A stretch of 64,000 nt of DNA from Comamonas testosteroni TK102 (lineage in GTDB: Bacteria > Pseudomonadota > Gammaproteobacteria > Burkholderiales > Burkholderiaceae_C), in the NCBI RefSeq assembly GCF_000739375.1, contig NZ_CP006704.1, positions 5,766,001 to 5,830,000 of the forward strand. The letters run 5' to 3'. Position numbers and translations under genes: made by a program. The notes beneath the pieces were generated by a model that was not told the origin of the DNA, ran no database searches, and was given only the letters and a program-made list of their open reading frames with translations. This document shows positions 19,573 through 28,204 of this stretch, piece by piece (the stretch's first letter is position 1; each line of letters starts with the position of its first letter).

Positions 19573-20589
19573 ATGGGAACCCGTCGCGACGCGCTTGGCA
19601 AGCTTCTGTCCATCAGTGCAGCATCCCTGGGCTTGGCGGCTTGCTCGCGCTCCGACAACCAGGCCAGCAGCGAAACCACCCGCACGGCACAAAATGGCAA
19701 GGTCGTTCCCTTCAACTACCCCGACAACCCGTCTTTCGACCTGATCTATCTGGCCGACAGACTGGGTTACTTCGACGGGACCTCCACCCGCCCCAACTAC
19801 GTGGGCAAGATTGCCGCCCCCCAGATCATTCCGCTGGTCGGCACGGGCGACATCCATTTCGGCTCGCGCATGGTGCCGCTGGTGATTTCGGCCATTGCGG
19901 CCGGGGCCGACATGAAGGTGATTGCCGCCGGCAGCAAGACGCTGCAGGAGGCGCCGCATATGAAGTACTTCGTGCGCAAGGACTCGGGCATCCGCACGCC
20001 CAGGGATCTGGAAGGCAAGACCATAGGCTTCAACAGCTTCGGCGCCTGCGCCGAGTTTGTCTCCAAGACCTATTTCCGCGAGCACGGCGCCGATGTCAAC
20101 AAGATCAACTTCCTGGTTGTTCCCGACAACCAGGGCGAGCAGGCCGTGATCGGCCGCAATGTGGATCTGGCCATCATCCACCCACCCCATTCCGGCGGTG
20201 CCGAAGCCAATCCCGAGCTGCAGCGCCTGTGGACCGACTACGACCTGGACCGCGGCCTGGGCGGCATGGCGCCCTATAGCGTCAACGGCAAGTTTGCGCG
20301 CGAGAACCCGCAGGCCGTGCGCGATGTGGTCACCGCCATCGCCAAGGCCGGCAACTGGGTCAACGCCAACACCGACGAAGCACGCCGCTACACGGCCGAG
20401 CGCCTCGGCATGGAGCTCAAGCATGTGGAGCGCTATGCCTATGTGGACGATCAGATCATCACCGAGCCGCCCATCCAGTACTACATCGACGTGCTGGAAC
20501 GTGAAGGCAAGCTGCAGCCGGGCAAGGTGGCGGTCAAGGATGTGTACACCAACGAGTTCAACCCCTTTGCCAAGGGAGCGGCGACATGA
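19573..20589 (+). CDS. ABC transporter substrate-binding lipoprotein, sulfonate/nitrate (NMT1/SsuA-like) type
   Basis: Periplasmic solute receptor of the SsuA/TauA/NMT1 superfamily, 338 aa. It has a signal sequence with a twin Arg near the N-terminus (MGTRRDALG) and a lipobox LGLAACS, so it is probably a membrane-anchored lipoprotein. The family pattern is visible in GKIAAPQIIPLVGTGDIHFG and LEGKTIGFNSFGA. It overlaps the ATPase gene by 4 bp. The substrate is likely an organosulfur compound, inferred from the operon and not shown by the sequence. Confidence 0.87.
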   Translation: MGTRRDALGKLLSISAASLGLAACSRSDNQASSETTRTAQNGKVVPFNYPDNPSFDLIYLADRLGYFDGTSTRPNYVGKIAAPQIIPLVGTGDIHFGSRMVPLVISAIAAGADMKVIAAGSKTLQEAPHMKYFVRKDSGIRTPRDLEGKTIGFNSFGACAEFVSKTYFREHGADVNKINFLVVPDNQGEQAVIGRNVDLAIIHPPHSGGAEANPELQRLWTDYDLDRGLGGMAPYSVNGKFARENPQAVRDVVTAIAKAGNWVNANTDEARRYTAERLGMELKHVERYAYVDDQIITEPPIQYYIDVLEREGKLQPGKVAVKDVYTNEFNPFAKGAAT

Positions 20590-21479
20590 GCACGGCCCTC
20601 GACGACTCTGGCTCCGCCATCAAGATCCGGGCACGCGATGTGCGCATGGATTTCGCCATTGCCGACGAGCGCGGCCGCAAGCAGCAGATCGCCGCCCTGC
20701 AGGACTTCAATCTCGATATCCGTGAAGGCGAGTTCTTCACCCTCCTCGGGCCTTCAGGCTGCGGCAAGTCCACGTTTCTCAATGTGCTCGCCGGGCTGGC
20801 GCGCAAGACCGGCGGCAGCATCAGCATCGACGGCCAGCCGGCCAGCGGCATCAACCGCGAGCAGGGCGTGGTGTTCCAGGGCTATGCGCTGTTTCCTTGG
20901 CGCACCGTGCTGGAGAACATCGAGGTCGGGCTGGAGATCCGCAAGATTCCCAAACGCGAGCGCCGGGAGACTGCCGAGCAGTTTCTGCACCTGGTGGGGC
21001 TCAGCGGCTTCGGCCAGCGCTACCCGCACGAACTCTCGGGCGGCATGCGTCAGCGTGTGGCCATCGCCCGCTCCCTGGCCTATTCGCCCAGCCTGCTGCT
21101 GATGGACGAACCGTTTGCCGCCCTGGATGCCCAGACACGCGAAATCCTGCAGTCCGAGCTGCTGCGCATCTGGGAGCAGCACAAGACCACCATCGTCTTC
21201 ATCACCCACAGCCTCGATGAAGCCATCTATCTGTCGGACCGCATCGCCGTCATGACGCACCGACCCGGTCGCATCAAATCCGTTCTGGACATAGCGCTGC
21301 CGCGTCCGCGCCCCGCCGAAATACGCCACGCCCCGGCCTTTGTGCAACTGCGCGAACAGGCCTGGGATGTGCTGCGCGACGAAGTTGCCTTCGCCAGCGG
21401 CCACCGCCAGCAACCGCTGGCACCGCTGCTGCCCACCGCCCCTGATTTCAGCCTGGCCTTGCGAGGATTTGCCATATGA
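20586..21479 (+). CDS. ABC transporter ATP-binding protein, SsuB/TauB-like
   Basis: A 297-aa ATPase for a sulfonate/taurine/nitrate-type importer. It has Walker A GPSGCGKST, a Q-loop region GVVFQGYALFPWRT, the signature LSGGMRQRVAIARSL, Walker B LLLMDEPFAALD and the switch His in FITHSLDEA. The MRQRVAIARSL form is typical of the SsuB/NrtD branch. ATGA overlaps on both sides, with the binding protein and the permease, show tight translational coupling. Confidence 0.92.
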   Translation: MSTALDDSGSAIKIRARDVRMDFAIADERGRKQQIAALQDFNLDIREGEFFTLLGPSGCGKSTFLNVLAGLARKTGGSISIDGQPASGINREQGVVFQGYALFPWRTVLENIEVGLEIRKIPKRERRETAEQFLHLVGLSGFGQRYPHELSGGMRQRVAIARSLAYSPSLLLMDEPFAALDAQTREILQSELLRIWEQHKTTIVFITHSLDEAIYLSDRIAVMTHRPGRIKSVLDIALPRPRPAEIRHAPAFVQLREQAWDVLRDEVAFASGHRQQPLAPLLPTAPDFSLALRGFAI

Positions 21480-22309
21480 GCCAACTGGCCGCATCCCCAT
21501 CCCGGCGCCCCGCCAAGCCGGTGTCGCTGCTTTCCTCCCGGCAACTCGGGCTCCAATGGCTGGAGCGCTCAGCCTGCGTGCTGCTGTTCTTTGCCATCTG
21601 GGAATTCCTGCCGCGCGCGGGACTGGTCAATTCGGCCTTTCTCAGCCCGCCATCCGCGGTTCTGGCGGCCATCGTCCAGCTGGCGCAGACCGGCCAGCTG
21701 GGCAAGCATGTGGCGGCCAGCCTGCAACGCTCGCTGGCAGGGCTGATTCTGGCCGTCGTGACAGGCGTGGCGCTGGGCCTGCTGATGGGCGTGGTGCGCC
21801 GCTTCGAGGCCTTCGTCGACCCCTTGCTGCAGCTGTTCCGTCAGGTCTCTGCCCTGGCGCTGTTTCCGGTCTTTCTGCTGTTCTTCGGCATCGGCGAAGC
21901 CTCCAAGATCGCCATCATCTTCTGGGCCGCTTTCTGGCCGGTGCTGCTCAACACCATCAGCGGCGTCAAGCAGGTGGAAAAGCTGCTGATCCATTCGGCG
22001 CTGTCCATGGGGGCCTCGCGCGGCTTCATCTTCTTCAAGGTCATCCTGCCGGCGGCGGCGCCGTCCATCTTCACCGGCATCCGACTGGCGGGCGCCTATT
22101 CGATCACCGCGCTGGTCGCCGCCGAGATGATCGGCTCGCATGCAGGCCTGGGCTTTCTCACGCTGAACTCCCAGGAGATCTTCCAGATCCCCAGCATGTA
22201 TGCCGGCATCGTGCTGCTGGCCGTTCTGGGCCTGGCCCTCAACTATGGGCTGGCCTTGCTGGAAAAGCGCCTGACGCGCTGGCGCAGCGGACTGGAGTTT
22301 CATGAGTAG
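21476..22309 (+). CDS. ABC transporter permease, SsuC/TauC-like
   Basis: A 277-aa inner-membrane protein of the binding-protein-dependent permease family. It has about six hydrophobic spans and an EAA loop near residues 180-200 (ALSMGASRGFIFFKVILPA), matching the sulfonate/nitrate permease group. It overlaps the ATPase gene by 4 bp upstream and the next gene by 8 bp downstream, so all five genes of this group are probably one transcript. Confidence 0.92.
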   Translation: MSQLAASPSRRPAKPVSLLSSRQLGLQWLERSACVLLFFAIWEFLPRAGLVNSAFLSPPSAVLAAIVQLAQTGQLGKHVAASLQRSLAGLILAVVTGVALGLLMGVVRRFEAFVDPLLQLFRQVSALALFPVFLLFFGIGEASKIAIIFWAAFWPVLLNTISGVKQVEKLLIHSALSMGASRGFIFFKVILPAAAPSIFTGIRLAGAYSITALVAAEMIGSHAGLGFLTLNSQEIFQIPSMYAGIVLLAVLGLALNYGLALLEKRLTRWRSGLEFHE

Positions 22310-23183
22310 CGCCACGCAATCCTGGCGACGCCTGGCGATTGCCGGCACCGCGCTGGCAGCAGCCGCTGCCGGCGCTGGCGTGCTGTGGCCGGCACTGCCG
22401 GATCTCGGCGGCACGCAGGCTGCAGGCCCGGTGCTGCAGCAGGCGCAGCGCCATGGCGTGCTCCATGTGGCCCTGCGCAGCTATGCGCGCCCTTCCCTGC
22501 CCGGCGACCCCCTGCCGCCAGAGCCGGATGTCTACGACCAGGCCCTGGCGGACTGGCTGGGCCGGCAACTGGGCACCAGTGTCAAAATCACCCCCGCAAG
22601 CGATGCCGACCTGGTGCTCGAAGGCGTGGCGTTGCAGGACGGCCCGGTCGCTGCTGATCGACAGACCGGCGGCAGCTATATGCCGCAGAGCCTGCAACTG
22701 CTGGTGCTCAAGCAGCAGGCCTCCCTCTGGAGCCGCCATGCCCCTGGTCACTGGAGCTCCTGGCTGCCGCATGTGGGGCAGAAGGCCGCCCCCAGACCCA
22801 CGGCCTGCGTCGCCACGGGTCAGGCCTCTGCCAGCACCTTGCAGGCCCAGGGCCTGCAGCCTCTTTTCGCGCCATCCAGCATTCATGCAGTCAGCGATTT
22901 CCTGGCCGGCAAATGCCATGTTCTGGCCGAGTCTCCAGAGGTCATCGCGCGCCTGCTGCAACAGGACAACTGGCGCTTCTACACCCGTCTGGGCAACCGC
23001 TTTCGCACCACGGATCAGGCCCATGTCCGTCTGACCAAGGCCGATGCGCAGTCCACCCGCTGGCTGCAGCACGCCATCCAGCAATGGCAGCGCAGCGGTC
23101 TGCAGCAACGTGCGCAGGATAACCGTGTCAGCACGATTGCTCTGGAAGCTTCCTTGCTGGAAGACGGAGCCATCTGCCACTGA
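22302..23183 (+). CDS. Exported solute-binding-like protein of unusual sequence
   Basis: A 293-aa protein. An N-terminal twin-arginine-like signal (WRRLAIAGTALAAAAAGAG) is followed by a segment resembling a polar-amino-acid binding-protein domain: HGVLHVALRSYARPSLPG, then DQALADWLGRQLGTSVKI. The usual later ligand-binding motifs are weak. It overlaps the permease gene by 8 bp and precedes a flavoprotein gene by 36 bp, so it is cotranscribed with a sulfonate-type importer that already has its own receptor. It may be a second receptor or a periplasmic accessory. Recognition is tentative. Confidence 0.6.
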   Translation: MSSATQSWRRLAIAGTALAAAAAGAGVLWPALPDLGGTQAAGPVLQQAQRHGVLHVALRSYARPSLPGDPLPPEPDVYDQALADWLGRQLGTSVKITPASDADLVLEGVALQDGPVAADRQTGGSYMPQSLQLLVLKQQASLWSRHAPGHWSSWLPHVGQKAAPRPTACVATGQASASTLQAQGLQPLFAPSSIHAVSDFLAGKCHVLAESPEVIARLLQQDNWRFYTRLGNRFRTTDQAHVRLTKADAQSTRWLQHAIQQWQRSGLQQRAQDNRVSTIALEASLLEDGAICH

Positions 23184-23219
23184 CCACCCGCCTCTTTTCC
23201 GCTCTCCACCTTCTTCACC

Positions 23220-24386
23220 ATGCTCTCCAGCCACTTCAACGATGTACTCGGCACCCTGGAAAAAACTGCCGTCGCACGCGACCGCCAGGGCGGCCATGCG
23301 GCAGCGGAAAAAGCCTTGCTGCGCGATGCCGGCCTGCTGCGCCTGGCGATCCCCCGCGAACATGGCGGCGATGCGCTGAGCTGGCCCGACATCTACCGCC
23401 ATGTCCGGGCCCTGGCCGCAGTCGACAGCGCCCTGGCCCATGTGCTGGCGTTTCACCAGCTCCAGGTCGCCACCGTGCTGATCTATGGCTCGCGCCAGCA
23501 GCAGCGCCTCTGGCTGCGCCGCACCATCGATGAGAACGGCTGGTGGGGCAATGCGCTGAACCCGCGCGACACGCGTCTGCAGGCTCTGCCCCGCAGCTCG
23601 GAGCTGGCCGGCGGTTATGTGCTCGACGGTCTGAAAGGTTTTTGCTCGGGCACACGCGGCTCTCACTACCTGACGGTATCGGCCAGCGTGGCAGGCCATG
23701 CGCAGCCCGTTCTGGGCCTGCTTGAGACCGCTTCGCCCGGCATTGCCGTCAAGGACGACTGGAACCCCATGGGCCAGCGTCAGACCGACAGCGGCTCGGT
23801 GCAGTTCAATCGCGTCCAGCTTCCCGCCAGCGCCGTCATGCGCGACGAGAATGCCGAAGTCACGGCCTTTCATACGCTGCGCAACTGCCTGGCGCAGCTG
23901 GTGCTGGTGAATCTGTTTGTCGGCGTGGCCCAGGGCGCGCGCCGGCAGGCACGCGACTACGCGCGCGAACATGGCCGGCCCTGGCTGGGCTCGGCGGTGG
24001 AGCGCGCCACCGACGATCCCTATCTGCTGCGCCGCATGGGCGAGATGCAGGCCCAGATTTCGGGGGCCGCCCTGATGGCCGACCACGGCGCAGCGCTGCT
24101 GCAAAAAGCCTGGGAGCGCGGCCCTGGGCTGAGCGCGGCGGAACGTGCCGAGGTCGCCATCGCCGTCTTCGAAGCCAAGGTCATGGCGCATCGCTGCACC
24201 CTGTTCGCCACCCAGGAAATGTTTGATGTGGTGGGCTCACGCGGCACCCATGCCGACCTCGGCTTCGACCGCTTCTGGCGCAATGTGCGCACCCATACCC
24301 TGCACGATCCGCTGGACTACAAGCTCCAGGCCCTGGGCCGCTGGGCCGTGCATGGCGAGGAGCCTTCGGCCCAGCACTACAACTGA
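23220..24386 (+). CDS. Acyl-CoA dehydrogenase-fold flavoprotein, SfnB/DszC-like
   Basis: A 388-aa member of the acyl-CoA dehydrogenase/flavin-dependent monooxygenase superfamily: an N-terminal helical domain, a middle beta domain (GFCSGTRGSHYLTVSAS near residue 140; WNPMGQRQTDSGSVQF), and a C-terminal helical domain ending in FRNV-like FWRNVRTHTLHDPLDYK. That last motif is common to the DszC/SfnB group, which attacks organosulfur compounds such as dimethyl sulfone, rather than to true fatty-acyl dehydrogenases. It is the last gene of the five-gene operon and is followed by a strong terminator. Confidence 0.83.
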   Translation: MLSSHFNDVLGTLEKTAVARDRQGGHAAAEKALLRDAGLLRLAIPREHGGDALSWPDIYRHVRALAAVDSALAHVLAFHQLQVATVLIYGSRQQQRLWLRRTIDENGWWGNALNPRDTRLQALPRSSELAGGYVLDGLKGFCSGTRGSHYLTVSASVAGHAQPVLGLLETASPGIAVKDDWNPMGQRQTDSGSVQFNRVQLPASAVMRDENAEVTAFHTLRNCLAQLVLVNLFVGVAQGARRQARDYAREHGRPWLGSAVERATDDPYLLRRMGEMQAQISGAALMADHGAALLQKAWERGPGLSAAERAEVAIAVFEAKVMAHRCTLFATQEMFDVVGSRGTHADLGFDRFWRNVRTHTLHDPLDYKLQALGRWAVHGEEPSAQHYN

Positions 24387-24402
24387 AGCCGCAGCCAAAA
24401 AG

Positions 24403-24429
24403 AAAAATCCGGGACCAGCCCGGATTTTT
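24403..24429. terminator. Bidirectional terminator between the sulfur-type operon and ompW
   Basis: The stem AAAAATCCGGG / CCCGGATTTTT has a 5-nt loop and is symmetric, with A-run and T-run on opposite sides. It can terminate both the plus-strand operon ending at 24386 and the minus-strand ompW ending at 24448. Confidence 0.9.
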
Positions 24430-24447
24430 CGTATCGGCCGCGCAGCC

Positions 24448-25119
24448 TCAGAAGCGGTAGCCTATGGCCATGGAAAACACATCGGGATTGAGCCTGACGC
24501 TGATGCTCTGGCCCGAAGACAGGTGGATCTTGGTCTTCAGAAAGCTCTTGGAGTAGGACGCATCCACAAACCAGCGCTCGTTGAACTGGTAGACAAAGCC
24601 CAGCTGCGCCAGCGCACCGAACTTGTCGTCGAGCTCGGCCGTGGTCGGATTGGCCAGCGTGCCGCCGCTCAGACCGTTGAGCGTGGCCGTGGTCTTTTCG
24701 CCATAGAAATGGGCATAGGTCACGCCGGCTCCCACATAGGGGCGAAACGCCGCCTTGGCCTCGTTGAAGCGGTACTGCAGCATCAGCGTCGCCGGTATCG
24801 CCTTGGTGCTGCCCAGCTTGCCCACGCCGGCAATCGCGCCGGCTCCCGTCAGGTCATGCTTGAAGGGCGTCGCCAGAGGCACGTCCAGCGCCAGATTGTC
24901 GGTCACCATATAGGTGATGCCGCCACCCAGCTGGGTGTTGCTGCCTGCGTCGACCTTGGTGTTGGGAAAGGATGGGGCCGACAGATTGCCGCTGCTCACA
25001 TCGGGCGATAGATGGGTGATGCCCACACGTGCCGACCAGGTGCCCGCAGATTGGGCGCCGGCCAGGCCGCAGGCCGTCAGGGCCAGAACGGCGGCAGAAA
25101 TCCGCATAGGTTTCTTCAT
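24448..25119 (-). CDS. OmpW-family outer-membrane porin
   Basis: Small eight-stranded outer-membrane beta-barrel. The 223 aa include a signal peptide (MKKPMRISAAVLALTACGLAGAQS) and a barrel with the family features VRVGITHLSPD-like ARVGITHLSPD and PYVGAGVTYAHF. The sequence ends in an aromatic residue (GYRF) as outer-membrane proteins usually do. OmpW proteins admit small hydrophobic solutes. It lies 33 bp downstream of a GDSL lipoprotein gene on the same strand. Confidence 0.92.
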   Translation of the reverse strand: MKKPMRISAAVLALTACGLAGAQSAGTWSARVGITHLSPDVSSGNLSAPSFPNTKVDAGSNTQLGGGITYMVTDNLALDVPLATPFKHDLTGAGAIAGVGKLGSTKAIPATLMLQYRFNEAKAAFRPYVGAGVTYAHFYGEKTTATLNGLSGGTLANPTTAELDDKFGALAQLGFVYQFNERWFVDASYSKSFLKTKIHLSSGQSISVRLNPDVFSMAIGYRF

Positions 25120-25152
25120 TGTTGTCTCTCCTGATTCTTGCTGCGGATGGGC

Positions 25153-26343
25153 TTAGAGCCAGCCGGCCTGTGCCAGCGAACGCGACACCAGCTGACCCAT
25201 CTGCTGGTAGCCGTAAGGGGTGGGGTGGAAGCTGTTGGCGAAGACATAGCTCTTCCACCAGTCGGGGCTGGTTTCGCCCTGAGGAATGTTGGCGGCCAGC
25301 TTGTCGGCACTGCAGGTGGACAGCTCGTCGGTACCGATCTTGGAGCAGACTGCCACCGTGGCATTGGTGAAGTTGTAGGCCGCAGGGTTGGAGATCTGGC
25401 TCTTGAACTCGGTATAGAAATCCACCACGGCAATGCGGCTGTCATTGCCTGCGGCGGTCTTCAGGGTGGCGTTGAACGCACTCACCCAGCCGTCCAGCAG
25501 GGCTTCGGCCTGCTTGGAGGCGGCCGTGCCCTGGGCCTGGGCGATCTGGGCCAGCACGGTGGTGAACTTGGGGGTCATCTGGATGGCCGGGATGTTCAGC
25601 ACGGCGATGCGCGTGGCGCCCTTGGCCAGCAGATCCGTCTGCATGCTGGTCGCCAGGTTCTGGGCCAGCGTCTGCATGTACAGGCCGCCGGCCTTGACGA
25701 TGCCGTCCGAGCCCTGGGACAGCAGGGCCGTCAGCGTTGCCGTATCGATCTTGGAAGCCAGGAAGGCCTGCAGGTACTTCTGCGCCGCCAGCGCCTTGGC
25801 GCCATCGGCAGGCGAACCCGTCACGGCATAGGTTGCAGCCGCCGACTGATAGGTCAGCACGGCCGTGATCAGCGCGGCTGCGTCATTGGCGCCGCCATCG
25901 ATGAGGATCAGGTCGTTGGAGGACACACCGGCCGCGCCCGCATCCTTGATCTGCTGCAGCACGGAGATGGGCGAGTTCACCACCTGGCCGGAGGCATCGA
26001 CATAGTTGATCTGCGCGCCGCCGATGGCGTAGTTGGTGCAGCCGGCATTGGCTGTCACAAACGTGGTCTGGCTGGTGGGCTTGTAATGCGCGCACAGCGA
26101 GGTGCTGTAGAGATCGGCAATGCGCTCAGGCCAGACCAGATAGGGCTTGCCGGTCGTCGGATCGTTGCCCTGCACGGTGAACTTGTAGCCGAAGGTGCCG
26201 CTGTCCGAGAGGCTGTCGCCCATGACCTTGACCGAAGTGACCTTGGCCTTGGGGGTGGTATCGGCTCCGCCTCCGCCGCCGCAGGCCGCCAGCAGGCCCA
26301 CCGTTGCCATTGCCGCCGCCAAGAGTTTGAGTTTGCTTGCCAA
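25153..26343 (-). CDS. SGNH/GDSL-family lipoprotein esterase
   Basis: A 396-aa exported hydrolase. It has the lipobox LLAACGGGGG, so it is a likely lipoprotein with a flexible Gly stretch. The GDSL block I is VMGDSLSDSGTFG with the nucleophilic Ser at about residue 45. GGANDAA is block III, and the C-terminal FHPTPYGYQ supplies the catalytic His in block V. The TTG start at 26341-26343 is preferred because AGGAG lies 9 nt upstream; the upstream ATG frame adds 11 residues without a ribosome site. The natural ester substrate is not known. Confidence 0.88.
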   Translation of the reverse strand: MASKLKLLAAAMATVGLLAACGGGGGADTTPKAKVTSVKVMGDSLSDSGTFGYKFTVQGNDPTTGKPYLVWPERIADLYSTSLCAHYKPTSQTTFVTANAGCTNYAIGGAQINYVDASGQVVNSPISVLQQIKDAGAAGVSSNDLILIDGGANDAAALITAVLTYQSAAATYAVTGSPADGAKALAAQKYLQAFLASKIDTATLTALLSQGSDGIVKAGGLYMQTLAQNLATSMQTDLLAKGATRIAVLNIPAIQMTPKFTTVLAQIAQAQGTAASKQAEALLDGWVSAFNATLKTAAGNDSRIAVVDFYTEFKSQISNPAAYNFTNATVAVCSKIGTDELSTCSADKLAANIPQGETSPDWWKSYVFANSFHPTPYGYQQMGQLVSRSLAQAGWL

Positions 26344-26500
26344 GATGATGTTCTCCTGAGGTGTTGTGAATCGCACGGTCGTGCTTTTTTCCTCAGCGTC
26401 ATCCTAGCGACACTCATCCAGGCGTTGTTATCGGGCAATTACCGATGGTCGGACAAAAATCCAACGCCCAAGAAACTGGTCATCAGGCTGTCACGCAACA

Positions 26501-26525
26501 AAAAAACCGGACCTGGGTCCGGTTT
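26501..26525 (-). terminator. Terminator after dacB
   Basis: A perfect 10-bp stem AAACCGGACC / GGTCCGGTTT closes on 2 nt and is flanked by an A6 run on the plus strand, i.e. a T-run for minus-strand transcription. It lies about 60 bp after the dacB stop. Confidence 0.88.
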
Positions 26526-26582
26526 GTCGAGGCTGGCAAAGGGGGGCAATTGGGCAGGGATAGAGCGGCCGCCCCCGGGCGG

Positions 26583-28031
26583 CTACTGTGCCGCCGTCCA
26601 GTCCACCAGTGCATCCCAGGCCGTACGCGCCGCGGCCGCATTGGCATGGTTGGCCATGGCTACCAGCACATAGCGCTGGCCGCTGGCACCGTCGACATAG
26701 CCGGCCAGTGCCGCCGAGTCGCGCAGGCTGCCGGTCTTGAGGTGGGCCGCGCCCGCAAAGCGGCTCTTGCTGCGGCGCAGCGTACCGTCCACGCCGACGA
26801 TGGGCATGGAGGAGACGAACTCGGGCATCACGGGCGAGACCCAGGCGTTCTGCAGCATCTGCCCCAGTCCGCTGGCCGTGATGCTGGCATTGCGGCTCAG
26901 GCCTGCACCGTTGTCCACCACGGGCTGCTCGGCATTGCCCCAGCGCGCGGCCCACCACTGGGCCAGCGACTGCCTGGCAGAGTCGAAGCTGGCCACGCCG
27001 GTGCGCTGCATGCCCAGGGTGAGCAGCACATGCTGGGCCATGATGTTGTTGCTGTATTTGTTGATGTCGCGCACCACTTCGGACAGTGCCGGAGACTCCA
27101 GCTGGAACGCCGGCTGCAGGCCCTGGGGCACGCTGCCGTCGCGCACGGCGCCGGTGAGCTTGCCGCCCAGCTCGCGCCACATGCCTTCTATGGCCTTGGC
27201 CGCAAAGCGCTCGGGCTGCGCCGGTGCGATGGACCAGCTCTTGTCGCCGCAGCTTGCCGGATAGCTGCCATTGAAGGCGATGCGCTGCGGATTGTTCATG
27301 TCCAGCTGCATTTTGCTGCGCCAGTCGCCGCAATCAGAAGCAGGAGCAGCCAGCGCAACTGTTTGCTGGTTTTCCATGCCAAACATTGGTGGATCGTACT
27401 GAATACGAGCGACACCAGCTCCTGCATCGGGAGCAATATTCAGCGCCACGGCCTTGTAGTTGATCAGCAGCGCATCGGGCGAGGCGTTGTAGGGCCGCCA
27501 GGGCTCGTTGTCGAAGACCGCCGCATCATGCGCGGGCAGCTGAAAGGCGCTGCGGTCCAGCACGATATCGCCCACGATGACCTTGATGCCCATGCCTTGC
27601 AGGCGGCGCAGCATCAGCCACAGGCGCTCCAGCACCAGCTTGGGGTCGCCCTGGCCCTGGATGTAGAGGTTGCCGCGCAGGGCACCATCGACCACCGGGC
27701 CGCCCAGATAGACGGGCGTGCGCCAGACATAGGCCGGGCCGAGCTGGTCGAGCGCCGCATAGGTGGTGACCAGCTTCATGACCGAGGCCGGATTCATGGC
27801 CTGGTGCGTGCGCCAGGCCAGGTTCGGTGGCGATCTGCCATCCACATTCATCACCAGCAGCGATACGGCATCGCGCGGAATCTTGGCGCGTTGCAGCGCC
27901 GCGTCCACGACAGCGGGAATGCGGGTGTCGGCAGGCAGGGACTGCGCCAGCGCGGGCTGGGCCAGCAGCGCCAGCAACGATGCGCCCAGCGCGCTCAGGG
28001 TCTTGCGAAGAAAGAAGGGGGTCTGCAGCAT
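26583..28031 (-). CDS. dacB: D-alanyl-D-alanine carboxypeptidase/endopeptidase (PBP4, DacB)
   Basis: Periplasmic penicillin-binding protein trimming peptidoglycan cross-links. It is 482 aa with a cleavable signal peptide (ASLLALLAQPALAQS). The three catalytic motifs are all present: SVMK (nucleophile Ser near residue 81), YSNN near residue 323, and KTGS near residue 430. This matches the S13 family. A terminator follows; tsaB is divergent upstream across 173 bp. Confidence 0.94.
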   Translation of the reverse strand: MLQTPFFLRKTLSALGASLLALLAQPALAQSLPADTRIPAVVDAALQRAKIPRDAVSLLVMNVDGRSPPNLAWRTHQAMNPASVMKLVTTYAALDQLGPAYVWRTPVYLGGPVVDGALRGNLYIQGQGDPKLVLERLWLMLRRLQGMGIKVIVGDIVLDRSAFQLPAHDAAVFDNEPWRPYNASPDALLINYKAVALNIAPDAGAGVARIQYDPPMFGMENQQTVALAAPASDCGDWRSKMQLDMNNPQRIAFNGSYPASCGDKSWSIAPAQPERFAAKAIEGMWRELGGKLTGAVRDGSVPQGLQPAFQLESPALSEVVRDINKYSNNIMAQHVLLTLGMQRTGVASFDSARQSLAQWWAARWGNAEQPVVDNGAGLSRNASITASGLGQMLQNAWVSPVMPEFVSSMPIVGVDGTLRRSKSRFAGAAHLKTGSLRDSAALAGYVDGASGQRYVLVAMANHANAAAARTAWDALVDWTAAQ

Positions 28032-28135
28032 GGGGCCAGAGTCTACGCCGGGCTTCGCCCATGCCGGGCATTGGCAGCGCCCGCGGCAAGCTGGCGGCGG
28101 GCGTCCGATAATGCAGGGCTACGCTGCCCTCTCCC

Positions 28136-28162
28136 GCAGCCCAGTGCAGCCCAGTGCAGCCC
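28136..28162. repeat. Short tandem repeat CAGCCCAGTG
   Basis: A 10-bp unit, CAGCCCAGTG, is present twice plus a partial third copy between dacB and tsaB. It may simply be slippage in a promoter region; no function is evident. Confidence 0.6.
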
Positions 28163-28204
28163 TTATTGCGCTCCAGCCCGCCTGCGGCTGACGCCCCGCC
28201 GAAC

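Noticed and set aside
22239-24191. A 650-codon minus-strand frame opposite the second binding-like protein and flavoprotein genes
   Set aside because: It is a shadow frame. The plus-strand genes are overlap-coupled and recognisable, and the antisense product has no recognisable motif.
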